DNA of 64,000 nt from Dendrocalamus latiflorus (Eukaryota > Streptophyta > Magnoliopsida > Poales > Poaceae). The notes under the pieces were generated by a model. It was not told the DNA's origin. It worked only from the letters and a program-made list of their open reading frames with translations, and searched no databases. The DNA lies in assembly GCA_017311315.1 (NCBI GenBank), contig CM029666.1, positions 8,431,414-8,495,413 of the forward strand, read 5' to 3'. The position numbers were made by a program, and so were the translations under genes. Positions 48,998 to 59,636 of this stretch are shown piece after piece (the first letter of the stretch is position 1; every line of letters begins with the position of its first letter).

Positions 48998-49555
48998 AAA
49001 TCTCTTTGCCCTCCTCGTCAATGTGTTCGCCCGCCTCCTTAAGTAGGCGATTCGTCCCCAACCTTACAATCCCCTTTTGTGTTCCCGAGTGGAATTGTGG
49101 GCAGCAAGAGATTGTTGTATGTAGTATGTATTGAGTAGGAATAGTTTGTGGGAGTGTCGTACTGTGATTCTTTTCTTTGGTTTGTGCAATCAGGGAACAA
49201 TTTTGTGGCTGCGCGCATGTTGAATGAATTAAGTGTTGTGCGGCACTTTCAGCTATGGTGCTTATTTTGTGAATGGTTGCAGTCAAATTTTTGTGAATGC
49301 TGCTTACTTTGTTCGGCGCTGTGATTCTTTCCTTTGTGACACCATGTGAATGATCAGAAATTGTGGTCATTTATGTGAATGCTGTGATGAATGAGCAAGG
49401 CATTTGAGCTCCTCAGCTCCTGGAACCTGAGCTCCTGGAAGCATTGCAGATGAAATATGTGATGGCAGTGATGAATGAGCAAGGCATTTGAGTACAGCAT
49501 TTTCTTCTTTGCTAATGGCAACCTCTATGGTCTTCCTTTGTCATTGCAAACTGAA

Positions 49556-49720
49556 CCGAACTATTACAAACCGAAGTACTGAACAGAATAGAAGTGTCAT
49601 TGCCATTGCCATAAAACAAGCGAAAAGACAGCTATTAAGCAGAGAATAGAACTGGCAGAGAATAGAACTAAACAGCTATTAAGCAGAGAATTGAATTGGC
49701 AGAGAATAAAACTGACTTGT
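49556..49720. repeat. 44-bp tandem duplication inside the MULE
   Basis: ACAGCTATTAAGCAGAGAAT starts at 49628 and again at 49672, each followed by (A/T)GAA(C/T)TGGCAGAGAATA. A TGATGAATGAGCAAGGCATTTGAG word is also repeated at about 49.39 and 49.47 kb. Confidence 0.7.
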
Positions 49721-49962
49721 CATTGTCATTTTCGGTCTGGTACTGTGCACAAAAAAGCAATTGTCATTCCTGGCACTAGCTATTACAAACTGAACTGAAC
49801 AGAATAGAACTGGCAGAGGTTCTAACAGAAGTTGTAACAAAAGAATTGGCAAAGGTTCTTTTGTTATGTCCTCACCACATTGATTAGAACTTTGAGAAAC
49901 CCCATGATGTTTGACGACAGGTTGTTGGGTTAGTGAATTATCAGCTTCCAAATCCAATTTAT

Positions 49963-52340
49963 CTATAGCTTCTCTAAATTTTCAAGAAGTTCCTTCAGAA
50001 CTGAACACTTCAGTGCAACAAATGTTGCCTTTCGAGAGATACGTGCAGCGTGTGTTTGCAAAGTTTCCTTTTCACTTCCATGTGTCTTAGAAAAAAAAAA
50101 GCCTCTTTTTGCATACTTTGTCCATATGTGTATATACCGAGATGGCAAGATGAAAACTTCATTGATATTGAAGACTCGGCTACAAAGCTTGCAAAGCAAA
50201 CATATAAGATAGGAAAATGAGTTCTACAACCAATTTGAATTAGTAAGCATGAACAAGTGTAAGGTTAAAATGTTAGTTTGTACCTATAGCTTTATACTTC
50301 CTGCAAGAACATGATACGGTAACATCCTCATGGTTAAAGACAACTATTGCCTCATCTTCAAAATCCTTTGGCATCACCTTGTAAGTTGTGACTGACCCCT
50401 CACTATGCAACAGCTTGCAGGAGAAAGAAAATTGCTCTTTGAACCAGTGGCATAGCTAGGATCAAAACCCTGTGGGGTCAATTCCTTTAAAATCTTTAAA
50501 ATTATGCGGATTTCTATGAAATTATCAACAGTAATAGAGGTGTTTTGCAAAAACCTGTAGGGTCAATTGACCCCACAGGGAAAGCCTACCTCCGCCACTG
50601 CTTTGAACTGCTCCTCAAAATCAGAATAAAGCCTCCTTGTGTATGATTGAGCTGCAGTATTCAACATAGCTAAAGCTAGGATGTAAGTAATTGGATCCGA
50701 GTGTCGTGACTTGTAGTCTGCATCCAATTCATTTTCACGGAGACTTGTCGCACACTTGTCATATTCTTCTAGGAGTTCCGAAAGAGAGTTTCTTGCGAAA
50801 CCTTTTCTTGAACGCATTGTTCATACCTTCACTTCTTTGAGTGGAGGTCATGTCCGCAGAAAATGAATCATGGCGGAACACAGTAGCCCACTTCTCACGC
50901 AAATCATATAGGCTTTTTAGCCATGAGTTCCCCTCAAGGTGGTAAGCACTCAACAATTCATCCCATTTTCTATCAAAGTATACTACTGACAGTTCTTCGT
51001 ACACACATCCCTTTAAGTTAGAAAGAAATCAAGGATGGTTAAAAATTACATGACTAAGAAATTTAGCAACATTTTGATAAATGTGCCACAAGCAAAGACG
51101 ATGTCTTGTACTTGGCAATGCGATGCTAATTGCTTTCGACATGGCCGCACATTGATATGTAAAAATTGTATCAGGTTGCTTGCCACACATTGTTGTTAGA
51201 AATGTGTTAAACAACCAAAAAATGATTCAATGGTTTCATCATATAACAATGTGGCTCCGAAAATAATTGTTTGCTTATGATGGTTGGTTCCAGGCAGTGG
51301 AGCAAAAGGTATTTCAAACTTATTTGTCTGAAAGTTGGTGTCAAATGACACAACATCACCAAAGCAACCATAATCCATGATAGCTTGACCATCTGCCCAG
51401 AAGAAGTTAGCTATCTGGCCATCCTCATCTAATTGTATGGCATAAAAAAAAAAGAAGGATCCTCTTTCTGCTTATTCTTCAAGTATTCCAGCAGCGTTTG
51501 CACATCATTGACTTCCAAATACTTCTTGCGCTCATGAACGACATGATTATTGCAATCCACTCGCAAGAAAGGTACATTCTCAGCTCTTCCATACCACTGC
51601 TTGAAATAGTTGTACATTTCGGCAGGCTTTATTCTGGCTTCACGCATATGGCTAATCATAGATTTATCAGCCTCCACTAGACGGTGCTGTGACCTCAGCA
51701 TGTGTTTTTTTTATCTGGACTTGCAAGATAATGATTGTGTTCCGTTACAACCATTTGCACCCTCCAAATGCCCTGTCGACAAATACTAAACTGAACACAC
51801 GCATCGCAAGACAACCTTGTTCTAGCATTTTCCTTTATGGTGTCATGTGATGAATGAGTACCTCGTTCTCCTTCATTATTGCAAACTATATGTTTTTGGT
51901 ACACAGTCCCATCTCGTCTCAACTTTGAGTGGCTCTTTCGAATACTAAACTCTGTTTTTCCGGCATAGAAGTTATAAAAATCGTATGCTTCTTTCTTTGA
52001 TTTGAAAGTCATACCAACTTTAGGAGAAAGCGTACATTCATGGTTTTTATCTTTCACCTGCAGCGCAATACAAACAACATAAATTTTATTGTTCTAGCTA
52101 CACTAAGGAAATTTCATACGACCATCAATTTGACATTGTGCATTACCTCCGTAGGGGGTGCGGATGTACTTGAAGCCGGCATTGTGGGCATTGTCAAAGG
52201 CTGTGCTACCACCCCGTCCGACATTTCTGAAGTCTGCAAACATGTGCTCTGCTGCGCTTTGCCTCACTCCAAGCCAGGGCCATCGGCTGGGGCGGCGACG
52301 AGGTTCGGTGGAGGGGCCAGCGCCAGCTCAAAATCCGACA
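49963..52340 (-). pseudogene. FAR1/MULE-type transposase with SWIM finger, several lesions
   Basis: Transcript order on the minus strand. First exon from an ATG near 52338 (MSDFELALAPPP), with an in-frame TGA at 52264, to a donor at 52146. The second exon opens at 52057: FAR1 DNA-binding region (VGMTFKSKKEAYDFYNFYAG, 51695-52057), then transposase parts (KFEIPFAPLPGTNHHKQ in 51196-51378; HRLCLWHIYQNVAKF in 51029-51214). Later come RSEGMNNAFKKRF (50759-51004), LSELLEEYDKCATSL (50563-50817), and the SWIM finger VSCSCRKYKAIG near 50.3 kb with LCKLCSRVFNINEVFILP (49963-50199). Lesions: frameshifts at an A8 run (~51705), a T run (~51450) and a T6 run (~51219); another frameshift at ~50.79 kb; a stop at ~51027; and a 156-bp MITE at 50445. 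No working protein is expected. Confidence 0.85.
50445..50600. mobile_element. hAT-type MITE, 156 bp, inside the MULE transposase
   Basis: Ends CAGTGGCATAGCTAGG and CCTACCTCCGCCACTG are inverted; an exact 8-bp direct repeat CTTTGAAC flanks it (50437-50444, 50601-50608). It also contains a near-perfect internal inverted pair (CCCTGTGGGGTCAATT / AATTGACCCCACAGGG). Insertion splits the transposase reading frame upstream of the SWIM finger. Confidence 0.92.
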
Positions 52341-52608
52341 TCGATGAGTCTTGCTGCCAGGCCGGAGAGGAAGCAGTCAGGGAGGCCGTCGACCACCGGA
52401 AAGGGAGCCAAACACCCCTGACCTTCCACCTCCTTCCCCCTGATCGGATTGCGAGCGCGGCGGGAGGACGAGATGGCGGACACTTCAATCGGCTTGAGGG
52501 CGCGGCGGGAAGACGACACGAAAGAGCGCGGGGGGAAGACAATGGGCATGCGCAGGGAAGACGACACGGCGGACGCTCGATTGGATTGGCGCGTGCCGAG
52601 AAGAGGAG

Positions 52609-52740
52609 ACGAGGCCGAGCAGCGGGAAGAGGAGACGAGGCCGCGCTGTGCTGTGCTGCGGGAGTATTATACGGCAGTGCTACGCTTTGAGATTTTCGTG
52701 GGAGAGCACGGGGCACGCATCGCTAGTCGGGAGGGGCACT
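52609..52740 (-). repeat. Right TIR of the 48.9-52.7 kb MULE
   Basis: Inverted partner of 48871-48997; contains the CGTATAATACTCC word that may serve as element promoter. Confidence 0.9.
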
Positions 52741-52949
52741 AAAGGGTGCGTTCAAAGGCTTGTTCCCAGAGAATTTGTTTCTCGTGAACAACATTGCTAA
52801 GGAGCCGTCAGTAACGGGTTCAGTCCAATAGATTTCTTTTCTATATAAAAGAGGTAATCAAACACAAAAGATACAAATAGTAGATTGAAATACAGAAATA
52901 GAAATGAGAACCTCTGATCTTTCTTTATTATTTCCTCTTTCTCTTTCAG

Positions 52950-53424
52950 GACCATCAAGGATGTCTTCGACCAGTAGGGTAAACTGCTGTCGTGGCGTGG
53001 AACTTCATGAAGGGAGTGTGCATGTGTACGTATGTGATAGCTTAGCTGTTAAGATGGCTCGTTGTTGTTCGAGACTGAGGTGTGACCCTACTCCATTTCC
53101 ATTTGCAAATTCCGGGCTCAGAGGGAAAGAAACATAGGAACTAAAAATACCAGAATAGTGTTATTAGTAACCAGTAAGTAGTCACGCCGTTGCGCTGATT
53201 GAACTGTAGATGAGGACTCGAACAGGGGGCGATCGACAGCGAGGAGCTGTTGAAATGTCTGAATACGCTCCAAGTTCAGATGCCACAGAAGGAGATCGAC
53301 AACGTGCATCTCCACTGCGTCATCGACCGCAGGAAAGGGATTCGATTCCAGGAGTTTGTTGTTCTCCTCTGCCTCACGTGCCAGCTATTTGTTTTGAATG
53401 GGCAGGAGTGCTGCCTTATATATT
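52950..53424 (+). pseudogene. EF-hand (calmodulin-like) gene fragment, broken
   Basis: After an acceptor (TTTCAG, 52944-52949) comes TIKDVFDQ, then TAG where the family has an aromatic residue, then a donor at 52980-52981. The next exon starts after CTGTAG near 53209 with an EF-hand loop beginning D-E-D-S-N. Two extra bases just after AAC (53221-53223) shift the frame. The downstream frame reads EELLKCLNTLQVQMPQKEID and a second, weaker EF-hand ending GIRFQEFVVLLCL. The N-terminal part is not seen; the MULE ends 210 bp upstream. It resembles the CML21-type group, from memory. It cannot encode a full calcium sensor. Confidence 0.65.
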
Positions 53425-53499
53425 AAAGCCGGAAGGAAAGTCTATATACAAGGAAGAGGGTGGCGAAACAAAGAGGCTCGCACCCACAAGGGTAAAATT

Positions 53500-53970
53500 A
53501 AGACGTTATAGGGGAAGGTAGGAGCTCCGCTAGCCTCTTCGCCCCAGCTAAGACCCAGGCTTGAGACTCTTCCTTAACCTTGGCAAGAAGGGATGCGGAG
53601 ATGACTCTATGAAATGAAAAATGCGAGAATTTTGCTCTTTCCAAATCTCCCAAGTGATGAGCATTATTAAAGATGCTAGGGGTTTGCATGGCACGTCTGG
53701 CCTCAGAACGGCGAATTCCCACCAGTGCCGGATGGAGGTGGCAGTGTGCCAAAAAGATAGGTCTATGGAGTCCAAGGTAATCCAATGTCGATGAGGTTCC
53801 AAATTCTTATCGTGTAGTGGCATTCAGCGAAAAGGTGAATGGAAGTTTTTGAGAAAGTCTTGCAGAGGGGACGAACGGATTGGTTTGGCCATCCCCTCAA
53901 GGAGAGGCGATCTACAGTCCACAACCTATTTTGTATCGCTAGCCAAGCGAAGATTTTACATTTTTTGGGG
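53500..53970 (-). pseudogene. LINE ORF2 C-terminal fragment (zf-RVT region)
   Basis: Minus-strand residues read RLWTVDRLSLRGWPNQ, then IHLFAECHYT, then LASLIMLITWEIWKEQNSRI and an AGAKRLAELL end, spread over two frames. This is the tail of a plant LINE reverse-transcriptase protein, different from the full-length element at 13.7-20.8 kb. No reverse transcriptase core or target duplication is present. Confidence 0.75.
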
Positions 53971-55610
53971 GCCTAAGTCTTCCAGACTAGGGGGTTTGTG
54001 GAGGTGCTTATTGTTTCCATGATCTGTGCTTTGTGCTTATTGTTCCCATGAACTGCGCTTTGTATGATGAGGCCGCGGTGTAGCTACCATGCGGTGTGAG
54101 TTTCCAAGATATTATGTCTTGTATGTTGGGTTGATCTTGGCTAACTATCCTCTAGATTTCAGGGAGGTGGTGCCTCCACTCGCGCCTTGATCGGAGGCAG
54201 TTACCAACAAGTTTTTGGTTGCGGTCCCGGTCACCTAGCGCCAAATAAAAAGGAGGGTTTCGGCAGGGCTTTGACATGCGTTGTTCTAGCCTTCCCAAAA
54301 CCCGCACAAACCCGATCTACTGACGTGCGCTACGGTGAACGAAGGCCAACGACCTCCTCCGTCCCCAGCGACTATCGCAACTCCGGCGACCTCCTCCGCT
54401 GCCGTCGGCCACCTCAACATCACCGTCACCACCGAGCAAACTCATGGCGTCATCCAGTTCGACTATGTAACTTACGCTTCCACTATAAGGATTTACTGTA
54501 GGTGTTCATGTCTTGATCTAGGATTAAGCTAATGACTTATGTTTAGACATTAGATTAGTGCCCACATTGTACCCCTTCCTGAAGGTTCATGGATGATGTG
54601 TGGCTCCAAAGGGTGACGAGTTCTGGACGAATTCAAAAATATGTCTAGTCTGTGCGATGCACGGGTTGATGACTAGTAGAATGTAATGCGTGTAACATCG
54701 TCGATGTACAATTGGAATACTGAAACTAAAAACGTGAAACATTTTATTTACCTACTGAAACATGCAACACCCACTCGATTTAATCCCCATACCACCAGAA
54801 CAGTATCAATGAATTTTTGGAACATCGCTAGTGAACCATTGGAACAATGCCAATCAATTGTTGCAACGTTGAAACCAAACGCATAAAATATTGACATATT
54901 CTCTCTTAAAATTTAATACATGGAGCGTCGTTAATGGATGTTTTAAAATATATGAGTGTTTGAATTTTCTGATTGAAACAATAAGAATGCATCACAAAGC
55001 TCAGTGCTTTACTTGTCGGCCCACCATGCGGAGCGGAGCGCGGGCTTTCGATATGACATGGGACAGGTCATCTATCCATTGTCGGCCCAACTAAATGAAG
55101 CCACTGCCGTGTCACGGCTTGCAACGAGCAGCAATGCGCTGTACCAAACAAACTGGAACAGCGCAGCCACGACCCTGTTACTTTGGCCTTCTAGCTTCTC
55201 CAAAAATCGAAATAAATAAAAGAGTTTCTTACAACGGATTTTTCAAACGGTTTTCTAAGACTAAAACCGTGTGCCATGATCAATCACATTGCCTTGTGAA
55301 GTGTACAGCCAAGGATGATAGTGTGCTCGTAACAAAAGCTAACGCCGGGTGCTCCATTGACGGCACAAATGCACCGCTGCTGACAAGGGGGGCCAGACCT
55401 ACCACACGGGCATCCTCCGTTCGCATTAGCGTTTGCTCATTTCTGCTCTGTTCACAAGGACATTCCGGAAGGCGAGTAGGAGACCACGGCGCTCACATTA
55501 GCTTTTGCCATGGGAAGAGCCGTCAAAAGGGAGGGAGGTGTATCATCTACGGCGAGCAATCCTGCCTGCGCGCTGCTGAGCCAAAGCAATGAAAGGCGCC
55601 GGTTAGGCCG
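53971..55610. other. Intergenic, no supported feature
   Basis: Short open frames occur on the plus strand (for example 54187-54501 and 55095-55592), without recognisable similarity or gene structure. Moderately GC-rich near 54.3-54.5 kb. No paired inverted repeats found. Confidence 0.4.
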
Positions 55611-55618
55611 GCCTTTGG

Positions 55619-56672
55619 CAGGGGCGGAGCCAGAAATTGGATATAGGGAGGTAACATGGACAACAAGTAGAGTAGAACCAATGAACCATACCGGATTTAC
55701 CGATCCAATAGTCACATATCAGAGTAATATGTTTCGCAAATTACAATGCAAAGAAAATTACACCTCTATTAACTTAAACTTAGCTCTACGACTACCAGCA
55801 AGATCATATGCCTTAATAATATCATCATTACTAATCTTTGCGGCCAATTCCTTTTCAATATAAATTACCAAACAATCTCGTAGAAATCCATCTCCCATTG
55901 TACTTCGAAGTCGCGTCTTCGCAAGTTTCATAGCTGAAAAACATCTCTCGGTGGTTGCAGTTGAAACCGGAAGAGTTAAGACTAATCTTAACAATCTGTT
56001 CACCATAGGATAAGATGAATCTTTACCAGTCTTAACTAGTCCATTTGTTAGATCGGCAAGTGATGGTAATGCACTTAGGTCTGGATGGTTGCATACATCA
56101 AGTTGAAAATGTGGTAATTGGAAAGGGAAACTATGAACCAGCTCTGAGATCCACTCCCAGACCCTCTCTGTAGATGGCGCGCTCCCATCTAAGCACACTG
56201 CAAATCACATTCACAGTAGAAACACACTCGAATCTTGAGAATTCCAATTTCGCACGAATTGTACTCCTGTACTAATTGATTCAGATAGTAGTAAGTAGTG
56301 ACCGAATCCCACAGTATTGGGAAGTGGGAACGGAAGGGGATCGAAGTGAGGACACACACGTGCCCTTCTGACCTTCTCGGTGTGCCGGAAGAGGGTCAGG
56401 CTGACCTTCATGGAGACGAACAGACAGAGCGTGCGGCAAGAAGACGAACAAACAAAACGTGCGACAAGCCGGCAAAGAGCCAAAGGCTCAAATATGAAGT
56501 GTCAGTCCTCAACTACTAGGCCTAATTGGGCTGCATATGACTGTGCTTTAAACATACTTTACATTTGAGCTAAATTGAGAGGGGTCAAACCACTAATTAA
56601 ACATATATAATTAACTATATAATAGAGGATTAGTAGAAGGTTGGGCCCCAGGCCCCCCCGTCCCCCGTCGCT
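55619..56672 (-). mobile_element. hAT transposon deletion derivative with 8-bp target duplication
   Basis: The left end reads CAGGGGCGGAGCCAG; the right end CCCGTCGCT(G) is a looser inverted match. GCCTTTGG flanks both sides (55611-55618, 56673-56680; the repeat can be shifted one base). About 1.05 kb remains of an autonomous-type element. Confidence 0.8.
55758..56198 (-). pseudogene. hAT transposase C-terminal dimerisation region
   Basis: Residues LPVSTATTERCFSAMKLAKT with LRLVLTLP before and YIEKELAAKI after match the hAT family C-terminal dimerisation domain (zf-TTF/MYM-type plant hAT). The catalytic part and zinc finger are missing, so only the last ~145 codons remain. Confidence 0.85.
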
Positions 56673-56850
56673 GCCTTTGGCCCAGCAAAACAAAAACGCC
56701 ATCAACGCGGGACGTTGCTTAAAGACTAAGAACTAGCTTTACGCCCCCAAAAGAAAAAACGAAAAGAAATGCGACATCAGAGTTTATTTATCTACTACTT
56801 CAAGGTTGGGAGGAGCAGATACAAAAAGAAACTCGACTTATTGGCCGGTT

Positions 56851-56905
56851 GGTCACTCACTCACTCACTCACCGAGTCACCGGTGCAGCAGCAGCAGCAG
56901 CAGAA
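56851..56905. repeat. (CACT)n and (CAG)n microsatellites
   Basis: About five CACT units are followed after a short gap by six GCA/CAG units, in a plus-strand frame with a Gln run. The frame (56769-56996) has no recognisable domain. Confidence 0.8.
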
Positions 56906-57202
56906 CTCGCCTTCGTTTCAGCTTCCTGTACATGTAAGTAGGCTAGTAGTGCCTGGTGATGCCCCTCTGTCCATGGACCTGTACTATGGTTTTTAATTTT
57001 TGATTTCTTTAAAAATTAAAACTAACAGAACAGCTTTTTAAAACAAATTCCTCAATCAGTTTCTAAAACCTAAAACCGTATGCAATATTCATGTTTACAT
57101 TTCTATCGTCGTCTCCATCGTTCACTACCGTCTCATAAGCCATCAGCCGCGGATAATGCTCATCCCTTTATCCTCGCACTTGATTAGAGATCATTGCAGC
57201 TA

Positions 57203-57500
57203 GGGGTGTAAACGGGTCGGATTCGGACGGATATTGTTGTTACCATATCCTAACCCATATTTTTTCTCCGGATTCGGTATCAATCGGATTCGGTGCCGGA
57301 TCGGCCGGGATTAACCCGTTTGTAAGGAATGCATGCAGTACAGTAAATGGAGTAGGAGGATGTACTATCAAGAACTTGATGTTACTACTTAATAGTTGAT
57401 GTGGAAGATTTTATTTTACCATTGCAAAAGAAAATAAAACGTCAAATAGTAGCACTAACATGAAATCAAACTTGAAGGCGTATCGGATTCGGACGGATTC
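57203..57500. repeat. GGATTCGGA-rich repeat region
   Basis: AGGGGTGTAAACGGGTCGGATTCGGACGGATAT, further GGATTCGG words and a later TATCGGATTCGGACGGATTC (57481-57500) look like a common plant dispersed-repeat sequence. It lies just upstream of the NHL-type gene and may lie within its promoter. Confidence 0.4.
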
Positions 57501-57714
57501 GCCAACGGTCAAGATTCGCCGACTTTGGTCACATGCATGTACAGCGGCGGCAGCAGATCAACTGATCAAGAGAAGCCTCCGAGAATTCAAAAGCCCACTT
57601 CACTGCACATGCCATCATAAAAGCGGCACGAGCAAACCAGAGCCACTTCCCACTTCCGCTTCCGCACATGCAAGCGCCAAGAACTCGCGAGGACGCGAGG
57701 CTGCCGGCGCCGCC

Positions 57715-58362
57715 ATGGCCGGGCCCATGGGGGAGCGGCCGGGGCCTGGGCTGGGGCCGTACTACGCGGTGGAGGAGCGCCCGGTGTACGTGCGGCCCCC
57801 CTCGTCCTACTTGTCCACCCTGGCGTCCTGCCTCGTGGCGGCGGTGTTCCTCCTGCTGGCCGTCGGTGGGGCCGCCGCGGCGCTGTTCCTCCTCTTTCGC
57901 CCGCGCCCGCCGGACATCGCCGTCGCGACGGTGCGGCTGCCGACCTTCGCCGCGGCCAACGGCACCGTCGCCTTCACCTTCGAGCAGACGGCCTCCGTGC
58001 GCAACCCCAACCGCGCGCCGCTCGCGCACTTCGATAGCTCCCTCCACGTCGCCTACGCCGGCGGGGAGCTCGGATCCGTCTACATACCCGCCGGCCTCAT
58101 CGACGGCGGCCACACCAAGGACCTATCCGCTAGCTTCGCCGTCCCGTCCTTCTCCGCGGTCACCCCGCCGCGGCTAGAGATCGCCTCCTCGGCGGCGCAG
58201 CAGCAGCCGGCGGCCGCGGCGGTGATGGAGGTCGATTCGTTGCTCGTGGTCAAGGGGAGGGTGACGGTGCTGCGGGTGCTAACGCACCGTGTGGAAGCGG
58301 CCAAGGTGTGCCGCGTCGGCGTCTCGCCGGTGGACGGCAAGGTGCTCGGTTTCCGGTGCTGA
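57715..58362 (+). CDS. LEA_2 / NDR1-HIN1-like membrane protein, single exon
   Basis: NHL-type proteins sit in the plasma membrane or endomembranes; some act in defence or stress, but the role here is not shown. 215 residues. The start at 57715 has a good context (CGCCATGGCC); the same frame is open further upstream, but that part is compositionally unlike the protein. A short Pro/Tyr-rich N-terminus precedes one membrane segment (about residues 35-61: SYLSTLASCLVAAVFLLLAV and on) and the positively charged FRPRPP. The rest is a LEA_2 fold: FTFEQTASVRNPNRAPLAHF, YIPAGLIDGGHTKDLSASF, and VVKGRVTVLRVL, ending in a conserved-looking Cys (GFRC). High GC with no intron. Convergent with SEC22. Confidence 0.88.
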   Translation: MAGPMGERPGPGLGPYYAVEERPVYVRPPSSYLSTLASCLVAAVFLLLAVGGAAAALFLLFRPRPPDIAVATVRLPTFAAANGTVAFTFEQTASVRNPNRAPLAHFDSSLHVAYAGGELGSVYIPAGLIDGGHTKDLSASFAVPSFSAVTPPRLEIASSAAQQQPAAAAVMEVDSLLVVKGRVTVLRVLTHRVEAAKVCRVGVSPVDGKVLGFRC

Positions 58363-58561
58363 ATTGTTAGTGGTTCTCGTGTGGTTTACGGTGGAAACGC
58401 AAGATACCAGGCGGAGCCTTACAAGAAAAACAATGCAATTCCTACATAGATCAAGGACTACGTGAACCAAACGGGCTTTAGTCGGTGAAATGGCAGTTGC
58501 TGAGAAGCATATTCTTGGCTTGCTTTATGTATATCCGAGAATTTGGCATTTTGGCTCAAGT

Positions 58562-58943
58562 AAGGGTCTGTTTGGGAGAGCTCCATCACTGAAAACGTGG
58601 ATCTGGAGCAGCAGTTCCACCATGGAGCAGCTCCATCGTGGATCTAGGATTCCACCATGAAGTGCTTAGCTTGTACAGCAGCTCCAGATCCACGAAATTG
58701 AGGTTTTAGCGGGAATGGTCACTTTTGGTGGGATAGGGTGTGTAACCAGTGGCATTGGTGGGTAATTACCACCCAACTGGAGCACCCCTTGAGGAGCTCC
58801 ATGAAATCCATGGATCTGGCCCTCAGATCCAGGATTTTGGTAGATCCAGATTTCGCGGAGCTGGAACGTTTTGGTAAAATTTTGTGAAGTGGAACTGTTT
58901 TTCGTGGATCTGGAGCTGGTAGAGCTCTCCCAAACAGGCCCTT
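58562..58943. mobile_element. MITE, ~380 bp, between two convergent genes
   Basis: TIRs GGGTCTGTTTGGGAGAGCTC and GAGCTCTCCCAAACAGGCCC match at 19 of 20 positions. The interior has more inverted words (GTGGATCTGGAGC). It could fold into a long hairpin. No matching target duplication is visible. It sits 200 bp past the NHL-gene stop. Confidence 0.8.
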
Positions 58944-59636
58944 GACACTACATTGCTCCACATTAAAGCCATCTCAACTTATTTCGTATGCCAGGGACTC
59001 TTTCAATCGCATGTCAAAATATTCAACTGAGAAATTTGGGTCTGGAATTGGAAATGACCTGTCTGATGTCTCCAGCAGCAGCCCGGTTTGTCTTGATTGG
59101 TGATTGATATACGAGAAGGAAAATGGAGTAGTAGAAAATCTACACTAGCTTCCGTTGAGGTCCTTCGTTTAGTCAAGTAGGCGAGGGCAATTCCATCGCG
59201 AAGGGGCGTTGAACATATTTAATTGCGGCCAAAACGTCGCAAAACATGCCATACAGTTTTGCATGCATGCGGTATGGTATGCGACAAATACTTGTCCAAC
59301 AGTCTGAAAATCTTAATTCTTAAATGGTGAGCTAGCAAAAAACATATACTATTTCGGAGATCGAAAAGCAAACTCTGCACAGCTATTAGTAGGAATATGC
59401 CGCTCCAAGAATTCATGGAGCCCATCCATCAGGATCAGGTCCATAACCAGGGTCTATACTACAATGGGTTTACTTTTGGTACTCTTGTTTGGGGGTAATA
59501 GGCAGCTAAAGTACTCGCTTGAATAGGCAGATGCGGGATAAGCCATCGAAGCGTCTGTTGAGCCAGAATCAACGAATGGTGCGCCCAGAGAACTCAGGAA
59601 GTTCCAGCATCGTAACAGAGGAGGTCCGAGCTTCAC

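Larger units (their letters stand above)
48871..52740 (-). mobile_element. FAR1-type MULE with >100-bp terminal inverted repeats
   Basis: Terminal inverted repeats lie at about 48871-48997 and 52609-52740. They share GCGTGCCCCGTGCTCTCCCA, then CTCAAAGCGTAGCAC, CCGTATAATACTCCCGCAGC and CTGCTCGGCCTC. The interior carries a broken FAR1/SWIM transposase on the minus strand. The outermost ~15 bases diverge and no 9-bp target duplication is visible. It lies between CCT6 and a broken EF-hand gene. Confidence 0.88.

Noticed and set aside
52040..52690. 216-codon plus-strand open frame
   Set aside because: Antisense to the MULE transposase first exon and right TIR.
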